Positions 22,466 through 33,649 of a DNA stretch of 64,000 bases are shown in pieces. Position 1 is the stretch's first letter, and each line of letters starts with the position of its first letter. The stretch lies in the NCBI RefSeq assembly GCF_023898315.1, contig NC_064625.1, positions 101,294,269 through 101,358,268 on the forward strand. The letters are read 5' to 3'. The notes under the pieces are model-generated. The model was not told where the DNA came from. It saw only the letters and a list, made by a program, of their open reading frames with translations, and did not search any database. This DNA comes from Schistocerca nitens. Taxonomy: Eukaryota; Arthropoda; Insecta; Orthoptera; Acrididae. The position numbers were made by a program, and so were the translations under genes.

Positions 22466-23638
22466 CATTGTTGTTGTTGATGTTGTTGTTGTGGTCTTCA
22501 GTCCTGAGACTAGGTTGATGTAGGTCTCCATGCTACCCTATCCTGTCCAAGGTTCTTCATCTCCCAGTACTTACTGCGACCTACATCCTTCTGAGTCTGC
22601 TTAGTGTATTCATCTCTTGGTCTCCCTCTATGATTTTTACCCTCCACGCTGCCCTCCAATACTACATTGGTGATCCCTTGATGCCACAGAACATGTCCTA
22701 CCAACCGATCCCTTCTTCTGGTCAAGTTGTGCCACAAACTCCTCTTCTCCCAGATTCAATACCTCCTCATTAGTTACATGATCTACCCATCTAATCTTCA
22801 GCATTCTTCTGTAGCACCACATTTCGAAAGCTTCTATTCTCTTCTTGTCCAAACAATTTATCGTGCATGTTTCACTTCCATACATGGCTACGCTCCATAC
22901 AAATACTTTCAGAAACGACATCTTCACACTTAAATCTATACTCAATGTTAACAAATTTCTCTTCTTCAGAAATGCTTTCCTTGCCATTGCCAGTCTCCAT
23001 TTCATATCATCGCTACTTCAACCATTATCAGTCATTTTGCTCCCCAAATAGCAAAACTCCTTTACTACTTTAAGTGTCTCATTTCCTAATCTAACTCCCT
23101 CAGCATCACCCAATTTAGTTCAACTACATTCCATTATCCTCATTTTGCTTTTGTTGATGTTAATCTTATATCTTCCTTTCAAGACACTGTCCATTCTGCT
23201 CAACTGCTCTTCCAAGTCCTTTGCTGTCTCTGACAGAATTACAATGTCATCGGTGAATGTCAAAGTTTTTATTTCTTCTCCATGGATTTTAATTCCAATT
23301 CCAAATTTTTCTTTTGTTTCCTTTACTGCTTGCACAATATACAGATTGAATAACATCAGGGATAGGCTACAACCCTGTCTCACTCCCTTCCCAACCACTG
23401 CTTCCCTTTCATGCCCCTCGACTCTTATAACTGCCATCTGGTTTCTGTACAAATTGTAAATAGCCTTTCGCTCCCTGTATTTCACCCCTGCCACCTTTAG
23501 AATTTGAAAGAGAGTATTCCAGTCAACATTGTCAAAAGCTTTCTCTAAGTCTACAAATGCTAGAAATGTAGGTTTGCCTTTCCTTAATCTTTCTTCTAAG
23601 ATAAGTCGTAAGGTCAGTATTGCCTCACGTGTTCCAGA
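22466..23638 (-). mobile_element. RTE-type LINE, 5'-truncated copy
   Basis: A GTT-rich tail at 22469-22491 marks the 3' end. The reverse strand gives the C-terminal block (KVFVWSVAMYGSETC; RRDRLVGHVLWH) and an RT piece at 23120-23494 with VRQGCSLSLMLFNLY, where the usual P is lost, and FTDDIVIL, where A of FADD is T. Several frames are broken. It is closely related to the copy at 1546-3002. Confidence 0.85.
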
Positions 23639-24214
23639 ACCCTTACTGGACCATTTTACCGGATAAGTTGTGGGGCCACTTTTCCCACTCAGACATCATG
23701 TCGGCATTAGCGGTTCACAATACAAATAACCAAAGTGAAAGAAACTACAAGGAACTGCATTTGTGTAGGGCAAAAGACATTGTTTAAGAGTTGACATGAT
23801 AAAAAGTATTACTCTGTACATAAGTGGGGTAACAAGAATAATATAAATTGCTTACATTATATAAGGTAACTGAAAATTAGGAAAGTTTCTGCTAAAAAAT
23901 AATGGAACAAGTTTCGTTTCTCAATCTCGCTGACAACAAGGATAGTGTATATTAAAATTAGGCTGACCACTGCTCAGCAGACGGCACTGCTGTTTAGGGC
24001 AAGAAATAACCAATGGCCACTTTTCCCTTCCTGGCCACTTTACACCACCTTCCTCTACCAATCATCAAACGCATCTTTCGTCACAGTTATTATGAAGTCT
24101 GTATAAGGTAGATTTATAAAGAAATTTATTCATTCCGTGATGCCACTCTTTGTTATTTGGTTAACAGTTTCATTGTCTTTAACACCAGAATGTTTGTGTA
24201 TGTGCGTGTGGCAG
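23639..24214. other. Unassigned intronic sequence before exon 4
   Basis: No repeat or gene recognised. It ends in the T/G-rich tract that serves as acceptor region for the exon at 24215. Confidence 0.5.
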
Positions 24215-24484
24215 GTGGTGGGACGGATGCGGGCACAGCACCGACAACTGCACACTCACGAGACGCTGCTGCGACACGAGCTGCAGCACAAGCGGGAGAT
24301 GCTCCGCGAGTTGCGGGACGAGCTGTCACTGTGCCGCGAGACGTGGCAGCGCGCCAGGCAGAAGAGCTCCCAGTCCGAGCTCGAGTGGCGCGCGCTGCGC
24401 TCCGAGTTCGCCGAACGCCGCCGCCAGCGCGATGCTGGCTCTGCCGAGAGTGGCTGCTTCTCTGACAGCGGTGACGATGCCAAG
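24215..24484 (+). CDS. Host gene, exon 4 in window (coiled coil, Arg-rich)
   Basis: The acceptor tgcgtgtggcag ends at 24214 and the donor gtaacg starts at 24485; both ends are phase 0. It encodes residues 240-329, beginning VVGRMRAQHRQLHTHETLL and continuing as a strongly charged helix (LRELRDELSLCRETWQRARQ, then SELEWRALRSEFAERRRQR). It ends with a Ser/Asp-rich AGSAESGCFSDSGDDAK, resembling a phosphorylatable linker. GC is far above the surrounding intron. Confidence 0.85.
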
Positions 24485-24596
24485 GTAACGCAGCTGGATA
24501 TAATTACGAGAGACAAGCTTTATTAATTTGAATTTTCCGTAAAAGAGAGAAATCAAACAGTTATAATTCTGTTGTAAAATTTCTAGTTTACATCTA

Positions 24597-26127
24597 ACAA
24601 GGAGATGGCACGACCGCGGGGTTGGGGATTTGTCCGAAATTTTGTGTGGTGAAAATATTAGGACGCACTACTCGGAAAATACAGAGAAAAATTGATTCAA
24701 AGTTTCTTAGGTGCCTTATGAGTATATAATGATAGTCCACTGCCGAGCCGCCATCTGGCCTAGAAGGTTAGGGCTCAGACTCGGACTTTTACACCAGAAC
24801 TCTCGGGTTCGATTCCTCCTCTGGCACTTTTTTCTTCTTCTGTTTCATTTTCTTTCGTTATTCCACCAATTATTCAAAAAGTTTCCCAAACCTACATTAT
24901 TTTTAAAACCTTTTTTTAGCTGAAGAACAGAAAGTTTTTCATTCACTGAAAAATATTCGAGCTCATGCTCGTTGATATTTTACATCAGTAAAAACATTTT
25001 GTACGCAGAAAACATGTATTTACCTGTTTGGTCAGTATTTATCACATAATCCTCATGGTATTGAGGGATTAAACGGCACATCTGCCGACGAAAGTTTTCT
25101 GCAGACGCCTGGATGTCCTGCATTGACAGCGCTTCTTTTTTCGAAACCAGTTTCATGATCTTGCGTTGTGTGCTTCTGTGACCCATCGATCAGACACCTT
25201 GAATTTGAAATCGACAAATTGTGCAGCTGCAGCCAATGCCCATTGCTGTAAATTTCTTGTTGTGACTTCCTAATATTGCTGTCTCGCTTCCACGAAACGG
25301 TCATAGGTGCACGAATCTATCTCCTCAAATTTATCCATTCGCGTATGACCACTTTTAATATCTTTCTCCCATGGTGAAAGATATTCTTTTCCCTTCAATT
25401 GGCGACATCCTTTTTTTGCAATTAAATTATTTTCCATCAAAGCTTTTCATAATACACCACTGTGTCTTTCAATCGTAATTTTGATAGATCACTACAAATG
25501 GATTCTTCAGGAATTTCTTCTCCTATTCCAGATGAGCCAGCAAGTTCTTCAGTCGACATGTTTAACCTCAGATCGGAATAACACGTTCAAATTTGAAACA
25601 GGCACATCTGTTCACGACGAAATTGAAAAACAAACTGCCATTTACTTCTCACAGCTCGCGCACAGTCCTATGCACAGATGACCGTTACAACCCAAGGTGA
25701 CCCTTACAAAGCCCCATTAAACCTTGAAACCCCATAAAACGAAATAGAACAACGAGCAAGATTATTTTTCATTGAATGAAAAACTTTACGTTCTTTAGCT
25801 AAAATAATGTAGGTTTGGGAAACTTTTTGAATAATTAGTGGAATGACAAAAGAAAATGAAACAGAAGTAAAAAAAGTACCAGAGGAGGAATCGAACCCGA
25901 GACCTCTGGCGGAAGAGTCCGAGTCTGAGCCCTAACCATCTAGGCCAGACGGCAGCTCGGCAATGGACTAACATTTTATACTCATAAGGCACCTAAGAAA
26001 CTTTGGATCAATTTTTCTCAGGATTTTCTGAGTAGTGCGTCCTAATATTTTAACCACGTCAGGGTCTTCTTTCACCACACAAAATTTCGGACAAATCCCT
26101 GACCCCACGCTCGTGCCATCTCCTTGT
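24597..26127 (-). mobile_element. Pogo/Tigger-like DNA element with ~365-base inverted arms holding tRNA-like sequences
   Basis: Inverted arms of about 365 bases, 24597-24960 and about 25765-26127, starting ACAAGGAGATGGCACGA and ending with its complement. Each arm contains a tRNA-like stretch (about 24750-24830; reverse at 25875-25955) with TGGCCTAGAAGG (A-box-like) and GGGTTCGATTCCTC (B-box-like). The centre holds decayed transposase. Total about 1.53 kb. It begins 112 bases past the exon at 24484. Confidence 0.75.
24980..25304 (-). pseudogene. Decayed pogo/Tigger-like transposase
   Basis: The reverse strand holds two overlapping frames. One has MKLVSKKEALSMQDIQAS and then YVINTDQTGKYMF; the NTDQTG block matches the first catalytic Asp region of pogo/Tigger-type DDE transposases. 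Upstream, in another frame, is an NGHWLQLHNL piece of the DNA-binding part. No second or third acidic block could be found, so the domain is mostly deleted. Confidence 0.6.
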
Positions 26128-26146
26128 AACAACTATATAAACAGTA

Positions 26147-27471
26147 CAGGGCTATTACAAATGATTGAAGCGATTTCATAAATTCACTGTAGCTCCATTC
26201 ATTGACATATGGTCACGACACACTACAGACACGTAGAAAAACTCATAAAGTTTTGTTCGGCTGAAGCCGCACCTCAGGTTTCTGCCGCCAGAGCGCTCGA
26301 GAGCGCAGTGAGACAAAATGGCGACAGGAGCCGAGAAAGCGTATGTCGTGCTTGAAATGCACTCACATCAGTCAGTCATAACAGTTCAACGACACTTCAG
26401 GACAAACTTCAACAAAGATCCACCAACTGCTAACTCCATTCGGCGATGGTATGCGCAGTTTAAAGCTTCTGGATAACTCTGTAAGGGGAAATCAATGGGT
26501 CGGCCTGCAGTGAGCGAAGAAACAGTTGAACGCGTGCGGGCAAGTTTCACGCGTAGCCCGTGGAAGTCGACGAATAAAGCAAGCAGGGAGCTAGACGTAC
26601 CACAGCTGACGGTTTGGACAATCTAACAGAAAAGGCTAAACCAGAAGCCTTACCGTTTACAATTGCTACAAGCCCTGACACCCGATGACAAAGTCAAACG
26701 CTTTGAATTTTCGGCGCGGTTGCAACAGCTCATGGAAGAGGATGCGTTCAGTGCGAAACTTGTTATCAGTGATGAAGCAGCATTTTTTCTTAATGGTGAA
26801 GTGAACAGACACAATGTGCGAATCTGGGCGCTAGAGAATCCTCACGCATTCGTGCAGCAAATTCGCAATTCACCAAAAGTTAACGTGTTTTGTGCAATCT
26901 CACGGTTTAAAGTTTACGGCCCCTTTTTCTTACAGGATACGTGTATCTGGACACGCTGGAAAATTGGCTCGTGCCACAACTGGAGACCGACAGCGCCGAC
27001 TTCATCTTTCAACAGGATGGTGCTCCACCGCACTTCCATCATGATGTTCGGCATTTCTTAAACAGGAGATTGGAAAACACATGGATCGGTCGTGGTGGAG
27101 ATCACGATCAGCAATTCATGTCACGGCCTCCACGCTCTCCCAACTTAACCCCATGCGATTTCTTTCTGTTGGGTTATGTGAAAGATTCAGTGTTTAAACC
27201 TCCTCTACCAAGAAACATGCCAGAACTGCGAGCTCGCATCAACGATGCTTTCGAACTCATTGATGAGGACATGTTGTGCCGAGTGTGGGAGGAACTTGAT
27301 TATCGGCTTGATGTCTGCCGAATCACTAAAGGGGCACATATCGAACATTTGTGAATGCCTAAAAAAACTTTTTGAGTTTTTGTATGTGTGTGCAAAGCAT
27401 TGTGAAAATATCTCAAATAATAAAGTTATTGTAGAGCTGTGAAATCGCTTCAATCATTTGTAATAACCCTG
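26147..27471 (+). mobile_element. Mariner-related element, full length, inactive
   Basis: Complete between TA dinucleotides: left end CAGGGCTATTACAAATGATT, right end the complement ending AATAACCCTG; inverted ends are about 33 bases. Length 1,325. It lies 19 bases beyond the pogo-like element, so the two insertions are almost adjacent. Confidence 0.9.
26318..27354 (+). pseudogene. Mariner-related transposase with stops and a frameshift
   Basis: Starts at the ATG at 26318 (MATGAEKAYVVLEMHSHQ). The HTH region continues with FRTNFNKDPPTANSIRRWYA. There are in-frame stops at about 26474 and 26623 and a frameshift near 26935. Catalytic blocks: LVISDEAAFFL (first Asp), FIFQQDGAPPHFHHD (second), SPNLTPCDFFLLG (third, with N for D in SPDL). 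The spacing between the second and third Asp counts to 46, longer than DD34D or DD41D, because of an extra GGDHDQQFM stretch. Ending IEHL. Confidence 0.8.
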
Positions 27472-27814
27472 TATAATAAAACAGCATAAAGAAAACATTG
27501 TGCTAGAAAAACTTAAAAACAATTTATGTTTTTTATTAAAAGAAAATGTTCTTGTGGGTACATAATGTAAACTGCTATAATCAACTATTTGTATGGTCCT
27601 GCCAGATTAATAAGACCACCTGTCAAAACCGTCAATAACCACCGCGTACAATTCAGACACACAATAAATTGACGAGGCTCTGGAAGGTACTGACAGAGAC
27701 ACAGAGCCTGTCAATTCCAGTGCCGTGGCGACCAGTGCTAGGTTTCGTGGCTGAGGTTGCGTGGCGCAAACACCCCGATCGAAGTTGTCCCACAGATTAT
27801 TGACTGAGTTTAAA

Positions 27815-28018
27815 CGGCTCAGATGGTTCAAATGGCTCTGAGCACTATGGGACTTAACTTCTAAGGTCATCAGTCCCCTAGAACGTAGAACTACTTAAAC
27901 CTAACTAACCTAAGGACATCACACACATCCACGCCCGAGGCAGGATTCGAACCTGCGACCGTAGCGGTCGCGCGGTTCCAGACAGTAGCGCCTAGAACTG
28001 CTCGGCCACCCTGGCCGG
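27815..28018 (-). mobile_element. tRNA-derived SINE, GGTTCAAATGG family, copy 2
   Basis: Target duplication CTGAGTTTAAA at 27804-27814 and 28019-28029. The minus-strand head contains GCAGGTTCGAATCCTGCCTC. Closely similar to the 15163-15364 copy. Confidence 0.9.
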
Positions 28019-28640
28019 CTGAGTTTAAATCTGGAGACTTTAGTGGCCAGGGGAGTACAGTAATCCCATCCTGGTTCTCTTTGAACCACACTTATACACT
28101 GCGAGCTGTGTGACAAGTTGCATTGTCCTGCAGGTAGATGCCATTGTGCTGAGGAAAAACAAACTGCATGTAAGGGTGAACCTCATCCCCAAGGATAGAT
28201 GCATACTTGTGTTGATCTACTGTGCTTTTCAGAATGACGATATCACCCAGGGAATTCCACAAAAACATACCCCAGTCCATAATGCTACCTCCTCCAACCT
28301 GGACCCTTACGACTATTGTTGCACCGCCCTAAACACCAACAGCCATTTTTCCGATGGAGCACGAAACATGATTCATCTGGAAAGACCATCTGGTGTGACT
28401 CATTAGATGTCCAGTTGTTGACGTGTGAATTCCAGCTTTTGTTGCTGATGAACAAAGTCAGCACGGGTGCACAAACCAGGTACCTGCTTCGGAGGCTAAT
28501 ACACAGCAACTTTGCTGAACACTTCTTGAGGACACACTGTTGGTAGCCCCTCGGTTCATCTATGAGGTCAGCTGCTCAACAGTTGCACATATATTTTCCC
28601 GACACATCTCCGCAGGTGTTGTTCACCCCTGCCATTTGTG

Positions 28641-28817
28641 TCAAATCTTATGCGACTTAACTGCTAAGGTCATCAGTCCCTAAGCTTACACACTACTTAA
28701 CCTAAATTATCCTAAGGACAAACACACACACCCATGCTCGAGGGAGGACTCAAACCTCTGCCAGGACCAGCCGCACAGACAATGTCTGCAGCGCCTTAGA
28801 CCGCTCGACTAATCCTG
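28641..28817 (-). mobile_element. tRNA-derived SINE, same superfamily, diverged copy
   Basis: Target duplication TGCCATTTGTG at 28630-28640 and 28818-28828. It shares CTTAACTGCTAAGGTCATCAG and the body with the two copies above but has a different, more diverged tRNA-like head and lacks the GGTTCAAATGG end, so it is either 3'-truncated or another subfamily. Confidence 0.8.
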
Positions 28818-29053
28818 TGCCATTTGTGGCTTGTGGTGTGCCACAGTTGTGCCTCAGCACTGGTTTTGGATAGCACCATTTTCCCACACATGATATACTG
28901 GAGGCAAGTGAACAGTTTACAAACTTAAGTCATTTTAGGAATGCTTCCACCTTTGGCCTGAAAGCCAATAATTGTGCCCTTTTGGATGTCAAATTAATTG
29001 CATTACGGCAATGACTGCACTGTTTCCTGTGTTCCTCTGAAACACTTTATATA

Positions 29054-29076
29054 CCCCCCCCCCCCCCCCCCCCCCC
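29054..29076 (+). repeat. Poly-C run of 23
   Basis: Uninterrupted C tract within the Tc1 element; likely length-variable and prone to assembly or sequencing error. Confidence 0.9.
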
Positions 29077-29566
29077 ACTGCTAGTGCTGCCCCTGCCATC
29101 TGTGAGTAGATATTACAAGTTCACAGTGAAGATAGGCGGTGGTCACATTAATGTGACTGGACCGTATATTATCTCTGCTATTAAATTCTTGATTAATGTA
29201 AATAATTTAAAGGATAGATTAATGATGGTTAAACTGTGCATCAACATTTACATGGTGTTGTAATTCAGTGCATTTCAGTGCGATGGAAGATTTAAAAAAA
29301 AAAGATTAGTGGAGGAATTAAGTCATTTCGTTATTATGCTGAAGATTGCGGGTTTGAATCCTAGTGAGCAAGATATAATTTTTTTTACATCGTTATCGAA
29401 ATGACAGTGCTCATTACTTTTATTCAGTTAACTGATTTAAATTTTTTGTTTAATTTCTAATCCTTTGAACATAATTTTAAACACTGTACTACAATTGTAA
29501 TTTGCTTTCATTCTTCCTCGTTTTATTCTTTTTTCATTTGGAATCGTTGAACATGTATATTGTATA

Positions 29567-29873
29567 CAGGATGGTCCATTGATCGTGACCGGGCCAAACA
29601 TCTCACGAAATAAGCGTTAAACGAAAAAATTAGAAAGAACGAAACTTGTCTAGCTTGAAGGGGGAAACCAGATGGCGCTATGGTTGGCAGCTAGATGGCG
29701 CTGCCATAGGTCAAACGGATATCAACAGCGTTTTTTAAAAATAGGAACCCCCATTTTTTATTACATATTCGTGTAGTACGTAAAGAAATATGAATGTTTT
29801 AGTTGGACCACTTTTTCGTTTGATGCTTATTTCATGAGATATTTGGCCCGGTCACTATCAATGGACCACCCTG
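29567..29873. mobile_element. Short mariner-derived MITE
   Basis: A 307-base element with about 65-base inverted ends: CAGGATGGTCCATTGATCGT at the left, ATCAATGGACCACCCTG at the right, both beside TA. The internal CCAGATGGCGCTATGGTTGG and CATATTCGTGTAGTACG match the longer remnant at 820-1545, so it is an internal-deletion derivative of that family. It ends 253 bases before the exon at 30127. Confidence 0.9.
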
Positions 29874-30126
29874 TATACTACATACACCACATATGCTACA
29901 ACCATGTGAAAAATGAGCAAAATTTGTGATCTATTCGGTACATGCTTCCTTTGTCTGTTTACCTTAGTTCTGAGAAGGATTGTCCCTGAGATACGCATCA
30001 GCTGTGAATCAGTACTATGTGCCACAGACCACACACTCAGTACTAGATGTGTCTCAGACAGCTGAGGCAGCCCTCATTTCAGTCTACGCGACCAGCACTG
30101 AGCAGCAAACCTGGTGCAATTTGCAG

Positions 30127-30294
30127 GAGACGCCGTCCGGAGGTAGCTGCTCGCCTGTGGCTGAGGAGTGCACACCACTGGAGGTGGAGGTGGGGGCGGA
30201 GGAAGAAGATGTGGAGGACCCCAGCAGTGGCCCCACCCACAGCGAGGGGGATGGTGACGATGACGACCCCGACAGCTGTGCCACCGTCTCCATG
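30127..30294 (+). CDS. Host gene, exon 5 in window (acidic)
   Basis: The acceptor ggtgcaatttgcag ends at 30126 and the donor gtaggt starts at 30295; both ends are phase 0. It encodes residues 330-385, starting ETPSGGSCSPVAEECTP and becoming very acidic (EVEVGAEEEDVED, then EGDGDDDDPDSCATVSM). No folded domain is evident; it is probably a disordered linker between coiled-coil segments. An upstream pyrimidine-rich AG at 30082 is rejected because it would break the frame. A cassette exon is possible, since 168 bases keeps frame if skipped. Confidence 0.65.
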
Positions 30295-30457
30295 GTAGGT
30301 ACCACCTGCCACTCACATCTCTCTGTCACAGAACTGTCTCCTCTCAGCCATCCTGAAACTATTGTCCTCACAATCTTGTTCAGACATTGTCTGCCCCAAT
30401 TTCCACTATAAAAATAACCTCTATTGGCACAGAGACTGAGAGATGAAAACTCACTTA

Positions 30458-31848
30458 CACTACTGGCCATTAAAATTGCTACACCAAGATGAAATGCAGA
30501 TGATAAACGGGTATTCATTGGACAAATATATTATACTAGAACTGACATGTGATTACATTTCCACGCAATTTGATAGCATAGATCCTGAGAAATCAGTACC
30601 CAGAACAACCACCTCTGGCCGTAATAATGGCCTTGATACGTCTGGGCATTGAGTCAAACAGAGCTTGGATGGCATGTACAAGTACAGTTGCCCATGCAGC
30701 TTCAACACGATACCACAGTTCATCAAGAGTAGTGACTGGCGCATTGTGAGGAGCCAGTTGCTCGGCCACCATTGACCAGATGTTTTCAATTGGTGAGAGA
30801 TCTGGAGAATGTGCTGGCGAGGGCAGTAGTCAAACATTTTCTGTATCCAGAAAGGCCTGTACAGGACCTGCAACATGCGGCCGTGCATTTCGCAGGGATT
30901 GAATGAATGGTAGAGCCACGGGTCATAACACATCTGAAATGTAACGTCCACTGTTCAATGTAAAGTGCCGTCAGTGTGAATAAGAGGTGACCGAGACATG
31001 TAACCAATGGCACCCCATACCATCACGCTGGGTGATACACCAGTATGGCGAAGATGAATACATGCTTCCAATGTGCGTTCACCGGGATGACGCCAAACAC
31101 GGATGCGACCATCATGATGCTGAAAACAGAACCTGGATTCATCCGAAAAAATGACGTTTTGCCACTTGTGCACCCAGGTTCATCATTGAGTACACCAATG
31201 CAGGCGCTCCTGTCTGTGATGCAGCATCAAGTGTAACCGCAGCCATGGTCTCCGAGCTGATAGTCCATGCTGCTGCAAACATCATCAAACTGTTTGTGCA
31301 GATGGTTGTTGTCTTGCAAATGTCTCCATCTGTTGACTCAGGGATCGAGACGTGGCTGCACGATCCGTTACAGCCATGCGGATAAGATTCCTGTCATCTC
31401 AACTGCTAGTGATACGAGGCTGTTGGGATCCAGCACAGCGTTCCTTATTACCCTCCTGAACCCACCGATTCCATATTCTGCTAACAGTCATTGGATCTCA
31501 ACCAACACGAGCAGCAATGTCGCGATACGAAAAACCACAATCGCGATAGGCTCCAGTCCGACCTGTATCAAAGTCGGAAACGTGATGGTACATATTTCTC
31601 CTCCTTCGACGAGGCATCACAACAACATTTCACCAGGCAATGCCGGTCAACTGCTGTTTGTGTATGAGAAATCGGTTGGAAACTTTCCTCATGTCAGCAC
31701 GTTGTAGGTGTCGCCACCAGTGCCACCCTTGTCTGAATGCTCTGAAAAGCTATTCATTTGCATATCACAGCATCTTCTTCCTGTTGTTCAAATTTCACGT
31801 CTGTAGCACGTCATCTTTGTGGTGTCACAATTTTAATGGCCAGTAGTG
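30458..31848 (-). mobile_element. Tc1-type transposon, near full length, inactive
   Basis: Termini CACTACTGGCCATTAAAATT (left) and its complement ending GGCCAGTAGTG (right), beside TA. The minus strand encodes a broken transposase: DNA-binding part from about 31590, KWQNVIFSDESRF (first Asp, 31140-31170) and DNIWSMVAEQL-like sequence near 30750. Several frameshifts. Same family as 1-481 and 61091-62170. Begins 164 bases after the host exon at 30294. Confidence 0.85.
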
Positions 31849-32073
31849 TATTTATTTAGTTTCTCTCTGCCCTCACGAGCAGTCCTCTTTTGCCCTTGTG
31901 ATGGTGAATGCAAATGTCATGTGGCATCCGAAAGATCGAAAGATTGACTGGGAACTGTCCATATTCGTGGCTGTTCAGTTAGAAGGAAGGAACTAGGATT
32001 TGGGTATGATGTGCAGTCAATGACTGCATCACTGGAGACAGAGCACATATTCCGACTGAGGCATCCTAGTATT

Positions 32074-32294
32074 GTCCACCCCCATTAGCTGAGTCGTCAG
32101 CGCGACTGAATGTCAATCCTAAGGGGCCGGGTTCGATTCCCGGCTGGGTCGGAGATTTTCTCCACTCAGGGACTGGGTGTTGTGTTGTCCTAATCATCAT
32201 CATTTCATCCCCATCGACACGCAGGTCGCCGAAGTGGCGTCAGATCAAAAGACTTGCACCTGGAGAATGGTCTAGTCACACGACATTTACATTT
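32074..32294 (+). mobile_element. tRNA-derived SINE, GGAGATTTTCTCC family, copy 1
   Basis: Target duplication ATCCTAGTATT at 32063-32073 and 32295-32305. Head TTAGCTGAGTCGTCAGCGCG (A-box-like), then GGGTTCGATTCCCGG (B box), then the body GTCGGAGATTTTCTCC. Matches the copy at 40211-40465. Confidence 0.9.
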
Positions 32295-32374
32295 ATCCTA
32301 GTATTCATCTCAACTGACTGACAGAAACTGGGGAAGATGTCAAGAGAAACTGTGGAAGACCTCGCTGTATGGAT

Positions 32375-32455
32375 GGGGGTGGGTGTTGTGGATCATGCTG
32401 CTGCAATATGCAACTCCAGTGTCTTAACCACCCCACCAGCTCACTCAGTATGGTT
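32375..32455 (-). mobile_element. Old SINE head
   Basis: The minus strand reads GGTGGGGTGGTTAAGACACT, resembling the head of the 6620-6844 SINE. The body is not recognisable. Confidence 0.4.
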
Positions 32456-32539
32456 AACTGTCACTTGCAGCTCAATGAGATTGGTCAGATCTGAATATAA
32501 GACTTGTACAACTCATTCTGTGATGTCTCTCATTTATGT

Positions 32540-32705
32540 CTACATGACTCCCATGCAATTTACACTTCAGTGCTAGGCAGAGGATTCATCGAACCACCTC
32601 CAGAGTATTTCTGTACAGTGACACACTTAAGCAGTGCATGGGAAAAATGATCATTTAAACCTTTGTGTGTGTGTTCCAATTTCTCTGATTTTATTATGAT
32701 AATCA
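32540..32705 (-). mobile_element. CR1-type LINE 3' untranslated remnant
   Basis: Similar in layout to 20895-21060: GAACCACCTCCAGAGTATTT and CCAATTTCTCTGATTTTATT recall the 3' part of the CR1-type LINE on the minus strand. Diverged. Confidence 0.35.
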
Positions 32706-33640
32706 TATCTCCCTACACAGGAAGGTGTCAACAAAACATTTTTGCATTTGGAGGAAAAAGTTGGTGATTGGAATTTTGAGAAAAGATCTTGCCACAGCAA
32801 AAAAATGCCCTTCTTTTAATGATTTCCACCCCAGCTTATGTATTATATCTGTGACTCTCACATATGTGCTCAGTAGCATGGAGATCAGGTGACTTGGGGA
32901 CAGTGGAAGAGCAGCTGTTTCTGTAAAACATAAAACAGTCCATTCCAACACAATTGAGGACCCCTGGGGTGGTGTCTTGATGACGATACAAGTTACCTTA
33001 TATCCCGCAGGCAAACAAACAGATCTTGTGGTTGGGAAGTAGTTTGTATACTTACATTTACATGTACTCTGAAAACAGCTTTGAAATATGTGACAGATGG
33101 TAGTTCTCATTATACCATTATACATTCGAATATATTTCATATGAATGACTGCTTAGATGGTTCCTGCATCATTAGCCCACAAGAGATGATGGGAGTCTTA
33201 GCGGAAGCCTCATATCAGCCTATGTTAACATCCTGCACATGAGAATGCCTTCTTGAACAGTTACCTGACGAAGAGCAAGATGACTCATTGGTTTTTGATG
33301 AGCTCGCACCTCGTTTTTGTCACATGCTGATATGGCTGCGACTTATGTGTCCAGGAGACTTTTTACATTCTTTAAGTGTTGATTGCTTGTGCTCCTGTAC
33401 TGATGATAATCTCTATGCCTAAAGATTTGTGGTGAGCATTTACTGGTTAAACCATTGACCATGTGATTGCATGCCAATGAATTTTGGAAGCAAGGCTGTC
33501 AGTTCCAAATACTGCTGAATCAAAATGGAGAAACATATACAACTCTACTGAGAATAGCAATGACAACTTATTTAACTTCTAGTTTCAATGTATAAGTTAA
33601 AATCCATCCAAAATATCTATCTTTATTGACATAGAAGACA
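32706..33640. other. Unassigned intronic sequence
   Basis: A 145-residue minus frame (32703-33140) has no recognised motif and low coding character. Nothing else supported. Confidence 0.4.
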
Positions 33641-33649
33641 TAATATTTT

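Larger units (their letters stand above)
27594..29164 (-). mobile_element. Tc1-type transposon carrying two SINEs
   Basis: Left end TGGTCCTGCCAGATTAATAA and right end CACATTAATGTGACTGGACC are diverged inverted repeats, each beside TA. The same terminus occurs at 43343-44637. The reverse strand has transposase scraps, such as HQMVFPDESCFVLHRKNGCW (first Asp, 28285-28509) and LHAVCFSSAQWHLPAGQCN. Two SINEs (27815-28018 and 28641-28817) interrupt it. A run of 23 C (29054-29076) lies near its right end. Inactive. Confidence 0.8.

Noticed and set aside
30083-30126. Alternative start of exon 5 after a pyrimidine-rich AG at 30082
   Set aside because: It would put the exon in a frame that does not fit the phase-0 end of exon 4; the AG at 30126 fits.
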